A DNA stretch of 64,000 nucleotides from Qipengyuania gaetbuli. GTDB lineage: Bacteria; Pseudomonadota; Alphaproteobacteria; Sphingomonadales; Sphingomonadaceae. The notes below the pieces were generated by a model that worked only from the letters and a program-made list of their open reading frames with translations, was not told where the DNA came from and did no database searches. The stretch lies in NCBI RefSeq assembly GCF_020171365.1, contig NZ_JAIUZO010000002.1:992001-1056000 (forward strand). Reading direction: 5' to 3'. Both the position numbers and the translations under genes were made by a program. Shown here piece by piece: positions 1-9,422 of this stretch; the stretch's first letter is position 1, and each line of letters opens with the position of its first letter.

Positions 1-540
<540 letters not shown>

Positions 541-545
541 CAGGC

Positions 546-1181
546 ATGGCACAGCGCATCATCATCGCCGACGACCACCCGCTCTTCCGCACGGCGCTGG
601 GCCATGCGGTGGGCCGGGTGTGGCCCGAGGCCGAAATCGTCGAGACATCGTCGGCCAAGGGCGCGCGCGAGGCGGTGGAGGCGGGGGCCGAAGCCCTGTT
701 GCTCGACCTCCATATGGAGGATTCGAACGGGCTGTCGGCGCTGATGGACTTCCGCCAGGATTTCCCTGCACTGCCGGTCGTGATCGTCTCGGCGAGCGAG
801 GAAGCGCGGGTCTACGCCGCCGCCAGCCAGCTGGGCGCAGCCGCCTTCATTCCCAAGTCCGCCAGCCTCGAGACCATGCGCGAGGCGCTGGCCTGCGTGC
901 GCGAGGGCGAGAACTGGTTTCCCGAGACCGGCAGCGGACCGGACGAGGATTTGGCGAAGATCGCCAGCCTCACCCCCGCCCAGCGCCGTATCCTCGGCCA
1001 GCTCAGCGAAGGCCTGCTGAACAAGCAGATCGCCTATGAACTCGATATCAGCGAAGCGACCGTGAAGGCGCATATCACCGCGATCTTCCGCAAGCTGGGC
1101 GTGGTCAACCGGACGCAGGCCGTGCTGCTGGCCGGCAAGCTGGATGTCGATCAGGCGGTGGCGGACCCCGCGGCCGGCTGA
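546..1181 (+). CDS. crbR: LuxR/NarL-family response regulator, CrbR/ErdR-like
   Basis: 211 residues with a receiver domain (about 4-120) and a C-terminal LuxR-type helix-turn-helix (about 142-203). The acidic pocket D9/D10, the phospho-acceptor D54 (LLLDLHM) and K104 (FIPKS) are all present, so it should be phosphorylated. It lies 5 bp after acs and converges, with a 31-bp overlap, on the giant symporter-kinase gene. This acs-regulator-SSS-kinase set matches the CrbS/CrbR (Vibrio) and MxtR/ErdR (Pseudomonas) systems that activate acs in the acetate switch. The partner assignment is by neighbourhood and family, not by experiment. Confidence 0.88.
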   Translation: MAQRIIIADDHPLFRTALGHAVGRVWPEAEIVETSSAKGAREAVEAGAEALLLDLHMEDSNGLSALMDFRQDFPALPVVIVSASEEARVYAAASQLGAAAFIPKSASLETMREALACVREGENWFPETGSGPDEDLAKIASLTPAQRRILGQLSEGLLNKQIAYELDISEATVKAHITAIFRKLGVVNRTQAVLLAGKLDVDQAVADPAAG

Positions 1182-4100
1182 TCGCCGCCGGTTCCCCGCG
1201 CCACGCAATCCGAAATCAGTGCGCGCAGGGCTGCGGGCGATGACGGCTTGAGCAGTCGCTGGGCGCCCATGCGCGCTGCCGCCCGCTCGGTTTCCTCGCC
1301 CGCCTCTGCGGTCAGGAGGATGGCCGGAGGACGCTTGCCCCAGGCCGCGCATAGCGCCTCGTAGACCCCGTCGCCGCGCTCGTCCTCGTCGAGGCGGAAG
1401 TCCATGATGGCGACGTCGGGCGGTGTTCCGGCCACCTCCAGCGCCTGCGACAGGCCATGCGCGCAGGTCACGGCCAATCCCCATTTGCCCAGCAGCGCCG
1501 CCGTCGCGCTGAGCGCGGCGGGATCATTGTCGACCACGAGGATACGCGCGCCCGCCAGCGAGGATGCCGCTCGCCGCCGCTCGGGCTGCACCCGCGCGCC
1601 CCAGCGCAGCACCGGCAGGCGCACCGCGAACCGGCTGCCGCGCCCGACGACGGAGCGCGTCTCCACCTCCACTCCGAGCAGGGCGGTGATGCGCCGGACG
1701 ATGGCGAGGCCGAGGCCGAGGCCTTCGCGGTCCTGCGTCCTGCCGCGCTGGAATTCGCCGAACATCCGCTCGATATCCTCGTCCGCGATGCCTGCGCCGG
1801 TATCGTAGACGCACAGGTCCACGTCGGCTCCCGCACGCCGCACGCCGAGCAGCACGCCGCCCCTGTCGGTATAGCGGATGGCATTGCTGAGGAGATTGCG
1901 CACCACGCTGCCAAGCAGGGCGCGGTCGGTATCGATCCACACGCTGGTGGGCACGCGTTTCAGCGCCAGCCCCTTGCTTTCTGCCTGCACCGAAAACTCG
2001 CGCATCATCTCGTCGAAAATCTCGTCGAGCGCGACCGGCTCGGGGCGCGGTTCGATACCGCCGCCATCGAGTTTCGAAATGTCGAGCAGTGTGCGGATCA
2101 GCCGGTCGGCCGAGGTAATCGACCCGTCGAGATCGCGCACCAGCCGTTCGAGCTGGTCGCGCCCGCGCACTTCCTCGCCCAGCGCCGAGGCGAACAGGCG
2201 CGCCGCATTGAGCGGCTGGATCAGGTCGTGGCTGGCCGCGGCAAGGAACCGCGTCTTCGAGCGCGTGGCCGCTTCGAGCGCGCTGTTCGCCTCGCTCAGC
2301 TGCTGCGTGCGTTCGGCGACCTTCTGTTCGAGCGCCTGTTCCGCCCGCCGGTCCGCCGTCACGTCGCTGTAGCTGGTGACGTAGCCGCCGCCCGGCGCGG
2401 GGTTGCCGACGATGCGCATGATCCGCCCGTCGTGCTGCTCGCGTTCCATCCGGTGGGTGCGTCCGGCGCGCATGTGTTCGAGCCGGCGGGCGACCTGCTC
2501 CTCGATCTCGGCATGCGGCACGCCGCCCTGGCGCAGGTTGAAGCGGATGAGATCGGCAATCGGCGTGCCCACGCTGGCAAGCGCGTCGGGCAGCGCGAAC
2601 ATTTCCTGGTAGCGGCTGTTCCACGCCACGAGGTTCATGTCGCTGTCGACCAGCGCCACGCCCTGGTCGATGTTCTCGATGGCCAGTTGCAGCAGGTCGC
2701 CGCTGAAGGTCAGGCGGCGGCTGGTCTCGTCGAACATGGCCACGACCTGTTCGAGCGGGACGGCATCGCCCTGCGCCCAGCTGGCGGTGAGCATGCGCGC
2801 GGACGACGTGCCGACCACGCCCGCGATCAGCCGTTCCGCCATGGCGAGCACCTGCTCATCGGCCGGGTCGCTGTCGCGGTAACCTTCGCCCAGCGCCTCT
2901 GCCGCGCGCCGCTGGCCGATGAACTGGGCCAGCAGCAGGCGGATGTCCGCAATGCGCTTGGCAGTAACGAAACCCGGCCGTGCGCCGGGCGGTGCGGTGC
3001 CGACGAAAGCCGCCGCCTGCGCGGCATCGACCAGCGTCTCGCGCCCGAAGGCAGAGCCTGCCCAATAAGCCGCGACATTGAAGCCGAGGCTGAGCAGCAC
3101 GCCCGACACCAGCGGATCGGGATGGATGGCGAAAACCGGCGGCTGGTTCGTCGCGGCGGGCAGGATCAGCAGCACCGCCCAGCAGGCGAACCCGGCCAGC
3201 AGGCCGCTGGTCATGCCGGTCTTGTTGCCGTGGCGCGTCATCATGCCGAGCACGAGGCCGGGCGCGAATTGCGCCATGGCGGCAAAGGCCAGCGTTCCGA
3301 GGCCGGCGAGCTCCGCCGCTGCCCCGAAGCCGAGATAGAAGAGATAGGCGAAGAACAGCAGGCCGCCGATGACGAGGCGGCGCACCATCAGCAGGCGCAG
3401 CGCGAGCCGGGTGCGATCGCCTCCGCCGCGCAGTTCGCGCCGGAAGACCACAGGCAGCACGAGGTCATTGGTGATCATCGTCGAAAGCGCCACGCTGGCG
3501 ACCACGATCATGCCGGTCGATGCCGCGAACCCGCCGATGAAGACGAGCAGGGCCAGCAGCTCGCTTCCCGAGGACAGCGGCAGGGCCATCACGATCATGT
3601 CGCCCGGCGTCTCTGCCGGAAGCGCGGACAGGCCCGCCAGCACGATCGGTACGATGACGAGCGAGGTGACCGCAAGATAGGCCGGGAAGACCCAGCGCAT
3701 CGCCGCGCTGGCGCGGTCGGTCTGCGCCTCGACGAAGGTCATGTGGAACTGGCGCGGCAGGCACAGCGCCGCGCAGGCCGCGATAAGCGTCAGCACCGCA
3801 AAGCGGGCATCGAACTGCTGCGCGGAAAAGGGCGAGACCGCTGCGCCAGCACCGCCAGGTTGCCCCGCAAGCAGCACCATCGCGAATGCCGCCAGCGCCA
3901 GCAGCGCGAACAGCTTCACTGCCGATTCCACCGCGATGGTGAGCACCAGCCCGGCATTGTCCCCGGCGCGGTCGGCCCTGCGCGAACCGAACAGGATGGC
4001 GAACAGCGCCATGCTGCCTGCAACCAGCAGGACCAGCTCGTCGGGCGAGACGCTCGCTTCGAGTTCGGGATCAAGCGCGAGCAGCGATGTGCCGACTGAT

Positions 4101-4513
4101 TGCAGCTGCAGCGCCATGTAGGGCAGCGAGCCGACTGTCGCGAAGATCGTCACCAGCGCGGCGACCAGCGCGCTCTTGCCGTAACGTGCCGAGAGGAAGT
4201 CGGCGATCGAGGTGGAATGCTGGGCCTTGGCCTGCGCAAGGATGCGCCGCACCAGCGGATAGCCGAGCGAGAAGACCAGCACCGGCCCGAGGTAAATCGG
4301 CAGGTAATGCCAGCCCGAACTTGCCGCCGAACCGACCCCGCCGAAGAAGGTCCAGCTGGTGCAATAGACCGCCAGGCTGAGGCCGTAGATCCAGTCGCGC
4401 CGGCGGGCGGAGACAGGGCGGCCGGTCTCGGCCAGCCGGTCCTGCCGCGACGCCAGCCAGAACAGCAGTGCCAGGTATAGCGTCGCCGTAACGATCGCCG
4501 TGCCGAACAGCAT
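1151..4513 (-). CDS. crbS: Sodium:solute symporter / hybrid sensor histidine kinase, CrbS-like
   Basis: 1120 residues. Residues about 1-480 form a PutP-like multi-pass sodium:solute symporter domain; then a PAS-like segment (about 605-710), a HisKA dimerisation helix with phospho-histidine H762 (ASHDLIQPL), an HATPase (N-box near 875, GLGLGLAIVRR near 935) and a C-terminal receiver with D1038 (IMDFRLD). The order is that of CrbS/MxtR, inner-membrane sensors that govern acetate metabolism with CrbR/ErdR. The start at 4513 has a purine-rich Shine-Dalgarno sequence upstream (GGGAGAGG). The 3' end overlaps the convergent response regulator by 31 bp. The ligand, and whether the symporter domain transports or only senses, cannot be read from sequence. 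Confidence 0.92.
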   Translation of the reverse strand: MLFGTAIVTATLYLALLFWLASRQDRLAETGRPVSARRRDWIYGLSLAVYCTSWTFFGGVGSAASSGWHYLPIYLGPVLVFSLGYPLVRRILAQAKAQHSTSIADFLSARYGKSALVAALVTIFATVGSLPYMALQLQSVGTSLLALDPELEASVSPDELVLLVAGSMALFAILFGSRRADRAGDNAGLVLTIAVESAVKLFALLALAAFAMVLLAGQPGGAGAAVSPFSAQQFDARFAVLTLIAACAALCLPRQFHMTFVEAQTDRASAAMRWVFPAYLAVTSLVIVPIVLAGLSALPAETPGDMIVMALPLSSGSELLALLVFIGGFAASTGMIVVASVALSTMITNDLVLPVVFRRELRGGGDRTRLALRLLMVRRLVIGGLLFFAYLFYLGFGAAAELAGLGTLAFAAMAQFAPGLVLGMMTRHGNKTGMTSGLLAGFACWAVLLILPAATNQPPVFAIHPDPLVSGVLLSLGFNVAAYWAGSAFGRETLVDAAQAAAFVGTAPPGARPGFVTAKRIADIRLLLAQFIGQRRAAEALGEGYRDSDPADEQVLAMAERLIAGVVGTSSARMLTASWAQGDAVPLEQVVAMFDETSRRLTFSGDLLQLAIENIDQGVALVDSDMNLVAWNSRYQEMFALPDALASVGTPIADLIRFNLRQGGVPHAEIEEQVARRLEHMRAGRTHRMEREQHDGRIMRIVGNPAPGGGYVTSYSDVTADRRAEQALEQKVAERTQQLSEANSALEAATRSKTRFLAAASHDLIQPLNAARLFASALGEEVRGRDQLERLVRDLDGSITSADRLIRTLLDISKLDGGGIEPRPEPVALDEIFDEMMREFSVQAESKGLALKRVPTSVWIDTDRALLGSVVRNLLSNAIRYTDRGGVLLGVRRAGADVDLCVYDTGAGIADEDIERMFGEFQRGRTQDREGLGLGLAIVRRITALLGVEVETRSVVGRGSRFAVRLPVLRWGARVQPERRRAASSLAGARILVVDNDPAALSATAALLGKWGLAVTCAHGLSQALEVAGTPPDVAIMDFRLDEDERGDGVYEALCAAWGKRPPAILLTAEAGEETERAAARMGAQRLLKPSSPAALRALISDCVARGTGGDQPAAGSATA

Positions 4514-4567
4514 GGACCTCTCCCTTCCCCCGCGTGCAGCCTATCGAAACTGCCGCATCATGCAAGA

Positions 4568-4595
4568 AAGGGCGGCGCCGCGCGGCACCGCCCTT
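4568..4595 (-). terminator. Rho-independent terminator-like hairpin after the symporter gene
   Basis: An inverted repeat with an 8-bp outer stem (AAGGGCGG/CCGCCCTT), one C-A mismatch, a 3-bp inner stem and a GCGC loop. On the minus strand it is followed by TTTCTTGC. It lies 25 bp past the symporter stop codon and before the kinase start, so it would separate the symporter transcript from the kinase gene on the same strand. Confidence 0.6.
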
Positions 4596-4619
4596 CCTCT
4601 GCGACTGTCCCGAAGGGCG

Positions 4620-6395
4620 TCAGTGTGCGTGGGCATCGCCCGCGCCGCGGGGCACGCGGATCGAATCCACCAGCTTGCGGATTTCGACCGGCGGGCTGGC
4701 AGTCATCTTCGACACCGCGATGGCGACGGCGAAGTTCAGCACCATTCCGACCACGCCGATCCCTTCGGGCGAGATGCCGAAGAGCCAGTTGTCCGCTACG
4801 TTCGCTGCCGGGTTCGCCAGCTTGAAGTAGAAGATGTAGCCGAAGGTGAAGGCCAGGCCCGTCACCATTCCCGCAATCGCCCCTTCCTTGTTCATGCGCT
4901 TCGAGAAGATGCCCATGAAGATGGCGGGGAACAGGCTGGCTGCGGCAAGGCCGAAGGCGAATGCAACCACCTGTGCCACCCAGCCCGGCGGGTAGATGCC
5001 GAGATAGCCGGCCACCACGATCGCTGCCGTTGCCGCAAGACGCGCCGCCAGCAATTCGCCCTTCTCCGATATATCGGGTTTGAAGGTCGACTTGAGCAAA
5101 TCGTGACTGACCGAGCTGGAAATCACCAGCAGCAGGCCGGCAGCGGTCGACAATGCCGCGGCAAGCCCGCCGGCGGCGACCAGCGCGATCACCCAGCCCG
5201 GCAGATTGCCGATTTCCGGGTTGGCGAGGACCATGATGTCACGGTCGAGGTAGACCTCGTTCTCGCTGTCCGCGACCGGTGCGTTGGTGACGAGACGCTC
5301 ACCCGAAGGACCCGTGCCTTCGGCGAAGGCCGGTGCGCCTTCGAACGGGTCGCCGCTGCGTACCTGCATCACGCCGTCGCCGTTCTTGTCCTGGAAGGCG
5401 ATGAGATCGTTGCGCTCCCAGTTCTTGAACCAGCCCGGTGCTTCCGAATAGCTCGTCTCGTTCACCGTATCGATGAAGTTGAGGCGGGCAAAGGCGCCCA
5501 CGGCCGGTGCGGTCGTGTAGAGCAGGGCGATGAAGATCAGCGCCCAGCCGGCCGACTTGCGGGCATCGGATGCCTTGGGAACGGTGAAGAAGCGCACGAT
5601 CACGTGCGGCAGTCCCGCGGTCCCGACCATCAGGGCCAGCGTGATGCAGAACACGTCGATCATGCTCTTGGACCCGTCGGTATATTCCCCGAACCCCAGG
5701 TCGGTGAGCACCAGGTTGAGTTTCTGCAGCACGTACAGCCCCGACCCGTCGTTGACCTGGCTGCCCAGGCCGATCTGCGGGATCGGGTTGCCCGTGAGCA
5801 TGAAGCTCAGGAAGAAGGCCGGCACCATGTAGGCGAAGATCAGCACGCAATATTGCGCGACCTGCGTGTAGGTGATGCCCTTCATCCCGCCGAGCACGGC
5901 ATAGACGAAGACGATGCCCATGCCGATGATCACGCCCATGGTGATGTCGACGTCGAGGAAGCGCGAGAACACGATCCCCACGCCGCGCATCTGGCCGGCG
6001 ATATAGGTGAAGCTGATGAAGATCAGGCAGATCACCGCGACCACGCGCGCGGTCTTGGAATAGTACCGCGTGCCGATGAAATCGGGCACGGTGAACTGGC
6101 CGAACTTGCGCAGGTAGGGCGCCAGCAGGAGCGCCAGCATGACGTATCCGCCGGTCCAGCCCATCAGGTAGACCGAACCGTCATAGCCGAGAAAGGCGAT
6201 CAGGCCTGCCATCGAAATGAAGCTGGCCGCGCTCATCCAGTCGGCTGCGGTGGCCATGCCGTTGACGACCGGGTTCACCCCGCCGCCGGCGACGTAGAAT
6301 TCCTTCGTCGAACCTGCCCTGCTCCACAGGGCGATGCCGATGTAGAGTGCGAAGCTGGCGCCGACGAAGAGGTAGATCAGAGTTTGCGTGTCCAT
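4620..6395 (-). CDS. Sodium:solute symporter, large subunit (VC_2705-type, acetate-permease-like)
   Basis: 591 residues of the sodium:solute symporter superfamily, an inner-membrane multi-helix cation-coupled carrier. It resembles the VC_2705 subfamily, which is always paired with a small DUF4212 subunit; that partner lies 11 bp upstream (6407-6685). Conserved core segments include the first helix region with AADWMSAASFISMAGL and the AALSTAAGLLLVISSSVSHD segment. Residues about 305-395 form a polar insertion between helices with an EF-hand-like loop (DKNGDGVMQ, starting D336). Next to acs and CrbS/CrbR, acetate or a similar short carboxylate is the likely substrate; this is inference. ActP itself is a relative, but the DUF4212 partner argues for the VC_2705 branch. 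Confidence 0.9.
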   Translation of the reverse strand: MDTQTLIYLFVGASFALYIGIALWSRAGSTKEFYVAGGGVNPVVNGMATAADWMSAASFISMAGLIAFLGYDGSVYLMGWTGGYVMLALLLAPYLRKFGQFTVPDFIGTRYYSKTARVVAVICLIFISFTYIAGQMRGVGIVFSRFLDVDITMGVIIGMGIVFVYAVLGGMKGITYTQVAQYCVLIFAYMVPAFFLSFMLTGNPIPQIGLGSQVNDGSGLYVLQKLNLVLTDLGFGEYTDGSKSMIDVFCITLALMVGTAGLPHVIVRFFTVPKASDARKSAGWALIFIALLYTTAPAVGAFARLNFIDTVNETSYSEAPGWFKNWERNDLIAFQDKNGDGVMQVRSGDPFEGAPAFAEGTGPSGERLVTNAPVADSENEVYLDRDIMVLANPEIGNLPGWVIALVAAGGLAAALSTAAGLLLVISSSVSHDLLKSTFKPDISEKGELLAARLAATAAIVVAGYLGIYPPGWVAQVVAFAFGLAAASLFPAIFMGIFSKRMNKEGAIAGMVTGLAFTFGYIFYFKLANPAANVADNWLFGISPEGIGVVGMVLNFAVAIAVSKMTASPPVEIRKLVDSIRVPRGAGDAHAH

Positions 6396-6406
6396 CGTCC
6401 CCTCCC

Positions 6407-6685
6407 TCAGTCGTCGAGATCGTACTTGCGCTCGAGCTTCCGCATCTTGACGACGTAGTAGAAGATCAGCGCGATGAAGATGTAGATCGATCCCTGCTGG
6501 GCGAACCAGAAGCCGAGCGGGTATCCGCCGATCATGAACTGGTCGAGGAACTCGCGGAACAGGATGCCTGCCCCGAAGGAACAGGCGAACCAGATCGCCA
6601 TGAGCGTGACCAGCAGGCGGACATTGTCACGCCAGTAGGCGCCCTCTGCCTCGCTGGTCTGGTGGGTATCGGTATCGTCTGACAT
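6407..6685 (-). CDS. Sodium:solute symporter small subunit (DUF4212)
   Basis: 92 residues with a polar N-terminus and two membrane helices (about 23-43 and 59-79). The second carries the PLGFWFAQQGSIYIF stretch that marks the DUF4212 family, the small partner of VC_2705-type symporters. A strong Shine-Dalgarno sequence (GGGGGAGG) precedes the ATG. It is the first gene of a two-gene unit with the large subunit 11 bp downstream. I considered DUF485 (the YjcH partner of ActP), but the FWFAQQGSIYIF motif fits DUF4212 better. The 125 bases upstream (6686-6810) should hold the promoter and any CrbR site; I could not define either. Confidence 0.88.
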   Translation of the reverse strand: MSDDTDTHQTSEAEGAYWRDNVRLLVTLMAIWFACSFGAGILFREFLDQFMIGGYPLGFWFAQQGSIYIFIALIFYYVVKMRKLERKYDLDD

Positions 6686-6810
6686 GGCCTCCCCCTCGTA
6701 TTCTTTTGGCGTCGTCTTGTGGTGTCTGCCGCCCGCAGAAACGGGAGCATCACGGGAAGGCTATGGGAGCGTGGCCCCCGCGGCGAGAGCGACATAAGTC
6801 TAATAGGGCC

Positions 6811-7485
6811 TCAGCCCCGCAGGACCGAACCCAGCCGCACGTCGGCAGGCAGCCTGCGCGCTTGGGCCAGCAGCAATTCCGCTGCCGCCAGCGCGTCCGA
6901 CAGGGCATCGTGCTGGTCGTAGGCGGGAAGGCTGTAGCGCGCCCGCACTGAGGCGAGGCGATAAGCATCGGTGCCCACAAGATTGGGGTGCAGCCTGCGC
7001 TCCAGTTCCAGCGTGCAGATGGCGCGCACCGGCAGCGCCTCGCCGAAGCAGGCGCGCGTTGTCCGCTCGATGACCTCAACCTCGATCGCGGCGCCATGAG
7101 CGACGAGCACGCGGCCCGACAGCGCCGAAACGAGCGGTTCGAGGACCTGCCGCAGCGGCTGGCCTTCGCGTGCGCGTTCCTCGCCGATGCCGTGCACGGT
7201 GACCGCGCCATCGTCGAGACGTCGCGCGCTGCGGATGTCGAGCGACACGGCCCCCTCCAGGGCGATGCCGGCGGTATCGAATGCAAGCCATCCCGCCTGG
7301 AGGACGTGCGCATCGCGCGCGAGCCCGTCGAGCTCGAAATCAAGCGCCAGCAGCGCCGCTTCGCGCAGCGGCAGGTCGGGGGCGGGCCACCGGGCACCGG
7401 CATACGCGCTAAGCAACTCCTGCCCGCTCTTACCGAGCGCTGCGAGACGGCGCCGGAAGCGCCAGTCGGCTATGCGCTCACGCAA
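6811..7485 (-). CDS. 3'-5' exonuclease, DnaQ/DNA polymerase III epsilon-like
   Basis: About 224 residues from a proposed TTG start at 7485. The Exo I motif LALDFELDGL supplies the D-x-E metal ligands, and the C-terminal YDQHDALSDALAAAELL has the Exo III-type H and D, so an RNase T/DEDDh-fold nuclease is well supported. The same frame is open to an ATG at 7545, but that would overlap the upstream gene by 68 bp; the TTG overlaps it by only 8 bp and follows GGCGGGA, so I prefer it. It is coupled to the DUF294 gene. It is too short and lacks context for the replicative epsilon subunit; substrate unknown. Confidence 0.82.
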   Translation of the reverse strand: MRERIADWRFRRRLAALGKSGQELLSAYAGARWPAPDLPLREAALLALDFELDGLARDAHVLQAGWLAFDTAGIALEGAVSLDIRSARRLDDGAVTVHGIGEERAREGQPLRQVLEPLVSALSGRVLVAHGAAIEVEVIERTTRACFGEALPVRAICTLELERRLHPNLVGTDAYRLASVRARYSLPAYDQHDALSDALAAAELLLAQARRLPADVRLGSVLRG

Positions 7486-9340
7486 TCCCGCCTGCCAGAT
7501 TGCGCTTGAGCGAATCCAGCCCGCCGCTGATGACCGAGAACGCATCCTTCAGGTAATCCCGCTCGAGCGGGGACAAGGCCGCAGGGGCAATCGCGTTGTC
7601 GGGCGCGGTGCCCGCGCGGACTTGCGCGGCCTGGTGTGCGATGCGCAACTCGCTCACCAGCAGGAAGGCGTCCTTCAGGCTTTCGGCATCGCCGCGCGCC
7701 ATGCGCCCGGCGGCGGCCAGAGCCTCCAGCCGCTCGATCGTGCCGACCGCAGCCAGCCCCTCCGCCAGCGCGAAAGTGCGGGCGATGTCGATCACCGGCA
7801 GGATGGCCTGCGCCTTGGCATCGAAGACTTTCTGCCCGTCCTCCGACTTTTCCAGGACCAGGTTGCGGAAGAAGCCCAGCGGCACCTTGCTGCGCTGCGC
7901 ATCGCGGGCAAGGAAGCTGAGGAACAGGCCCGAACCGCGTGCCTTGTCGACTACGTCCTCGTGCAGGGCCTGTGCCATCACCGGATCGCCGTGAACTGCG
8001 CGCATGTCGAAACAGATCGTTGCGCGAAGGATGCGGTCCTCGTCCGGATTGGCGATCCAGCGGCCGTAACGCTCGCTCCATTCGCTGCGGGTGAGGCGCT
8101 GTTCGGCGTTCTTCGCCATGATGCCGCCCTTGCAATAGACGAAGCCGCATTCGTCGAGCAGGTCGGATATGCGCGCGCCCAGCGCCGCGAAATACTCGCG
8201 CCCGCTTTCGTCCACGCGGTCGTCCATGACGATGCCGTTGTCCTGGTCCGAACCGACCAGCTGCTCCCCCCGCGCGAGCGAGCCGAAGACCAGCAGCGCA
8301 TAGGGAACCGGCGGCGGGCCCAGTTCCGCCTCGGCCAGCTCTGCCGCACGGCGGTGGACCGCCTCGCCCAGTGCCGAGGTGAACCGCATCGTGTGTTCGG
8401 CATGGAAACCGCCCGCATCCATCCGAGCGAAGCCTTCGGGTATCTGGCGCGCCGCTGCGACCAGCGCCTGCGGGCCGGCGGCCTTCGCCACCAGCATGCC
8501 GGTATCGATGGCGCTGTCGCCGAGATAGGCGAGGATGTCTGTCGCGCTGAGGATGGCGACCAGTTCCCCTGCCGAACCCAGCACGGGAATATGGCGGAAG
8601 CCGCCAGCCGCCATCAGCGCCATCGCCTCTGCCGCAGTGGCGTGGCGCGGCAAGGTGCGCGGCGCGGCGGTCATGACCTCGCGGATCGGCCTGTCGAAAT
8701 CGGTCCGCGCGGCGACCACGCGCTTGCGCAAATCCTTGTCGGTGAAGATGCCGACCAGCCGGCCGTCCTCGCAGATCGCCAGCGTGCTCACGTCCCGTTC
8801 GCTCATCAGCGTGGCGGCATCGGCAATGCTGAGGCCGGGTTCGCAGGACACCGGCTGCTTGTGGACCAGCAGCTGTTCGATGGTCGCATGCTGGAGCGTG
8901 CTCGGTCGCTTCAGGCGCAAGTCGCGCACGGCGCTGCGGATGCGTTCCGTCTCGCTTTCGTTGAAATAGTCGCGCACGGCATCGCATTCGCTGCGCAGCC
9001 GGTGGAATTCCTCGCCCGGCAGGCAATAGACCAGCGTGTCTTCCAGCGCCGTGGTGGTGTTGCGCACCTCTCCCCCGCGCAGGAGCGACGGGAAAGCGAA
9101 GCTGCCGCCCCGCCCCAGCCGCATGGTCAGCTCCTCCCCCGCGAGGCGCAATTCGACCGAGCCGGAGCGAACGATGAAGAGCTGGTCGTTGTGCGAGCCC
9201 GCCTCGAGGATCGTGTCCCCGGCCCGGAAATAGCGCACCGTCACCCGCCGCGCGATCGCGGCGATGCGGTCCGCGTCCAGCCTGTCGAAGGGCGACAAAT
9301 CGCCTAGGAAGGACCGGATCTCGCTCAGCTCGCTGGCCAT
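7478..9340 (-). CDS. cNMP-binding / CBS-pair / DUF294 nucleotidyltransferase-like protein
   Basis: 620 residues in four parts: an N-terminal cyclic-nucleotide-binding fold (about 10-115), a pair of CBS domains (about 155-275), a DUF294 nucleotidyltransferase-like domain with VFGSLARGE (G353-S354) and the acidic D365/D367, and a helical DUF294 C-terminal region (about 460-600). The ATG at 9340 is taken because it opens a complete cNMP domain. The architecture suggests a soluble signal-integrating enzyme sensing cyclic nucleotide and adenylates. A similar neighbourhood of symporter, DUF4212, DUF294 and exonuclease genes is, to my recollection, found in pseudomonads and vibrios, which would link it to the carboxylate symporter. 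No biochemical role is established from the sequence. Confidence 0.88.
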   Translation of the reverse strand: MASELSEIRSFLGDLSPFDRLDADRIAAIARRVTVRYFRAGDTILEAGSHNDQLFIVRSGSVELRLAGEELTMRLGRGGSFAFPSLLRGGEVRNTTTALEDTLVYCLPGEEFHRLRSECDAVRDYFNESETERIRSAVRDLRLKRPSTLQHATIEQLLVHKQPVSCEPGLSIADAATLMSERDVSTLAICEDGRLVGIFTDKDLRKRVVAARTDFDRPIREVMTAAPRTLPRHATAAEAMALMAAGGFRHIPVLGSAGELVAILSATDILAYLGDSAIDTGMLVAKAAGPQALVAAARQIPEGFARMDAGGFHAEHTMRFTSALGEAVHRRAAELAEAELGPPPVPYALLVFGSLARGEQLVGSDQDNGIVMDDRVDESGREYFAALGARISDLLDECGFVYCKGGIMAKNAEQRLTRSEWSERYGRWIANPDEDRILRATICFDMRAVHGDPVMAQALHEDVVDKARGSGLFLSFLARDAQRSKVPLGFFRNLVLEKSEDGQKVFDAKAQAILPVIDIARTFALAEGLAAVGTIERLEALAAAGRMARGDAESLKDAFLLVSELRIAHQAAQVRAGTAPDNAIAPAALSPLERDYLKDAFSVISGGLDSLKRNLAGGIA

Positions 9341-9422
9341 GCGCGAAGCCTAGCACCTTTGGTGCCGCTTCGTCGCATCGACTTTAGTCCAAGTGGCACA
9401 GGGGCGCGAAGACCCCGGCCGC

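Noticed and set aside
1457..4099. Long open frame on the plus strand opposite the sensor kinase
   Set aside because: Arg/Gly/Pro/His-rich antisense translation typical of high-GC codon bias; the opposite frame has a full symporter-kinase domain chain.
5066..5077. Perfect 12-bp palindrome resembling the SPFH operator
   Set aside because: Lies in conserved coding sequence of the symporter; short and likely due to chance.
4500..6458. Long open frame on the plus strand opposite the sodium:solute symporter
   Set aside because: His/Asp/Gly-rich antisense shadow; the minus frame encodes a complete symporter.
6407..6685. DUF485/YjcH partner of ActP
   Set aside because: The FWFAQQGSIYIF stretch matches DUF4212, the partner of VC_2705-type symporters.
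7187..9307. Long open frame on the plus strand opposite the DUF294 gene
   Set aside because: Repetitive Arg/Ala/Gly composition and no motif; the minus frame has cNMP, CBS and nucleotidyltransferase domains.
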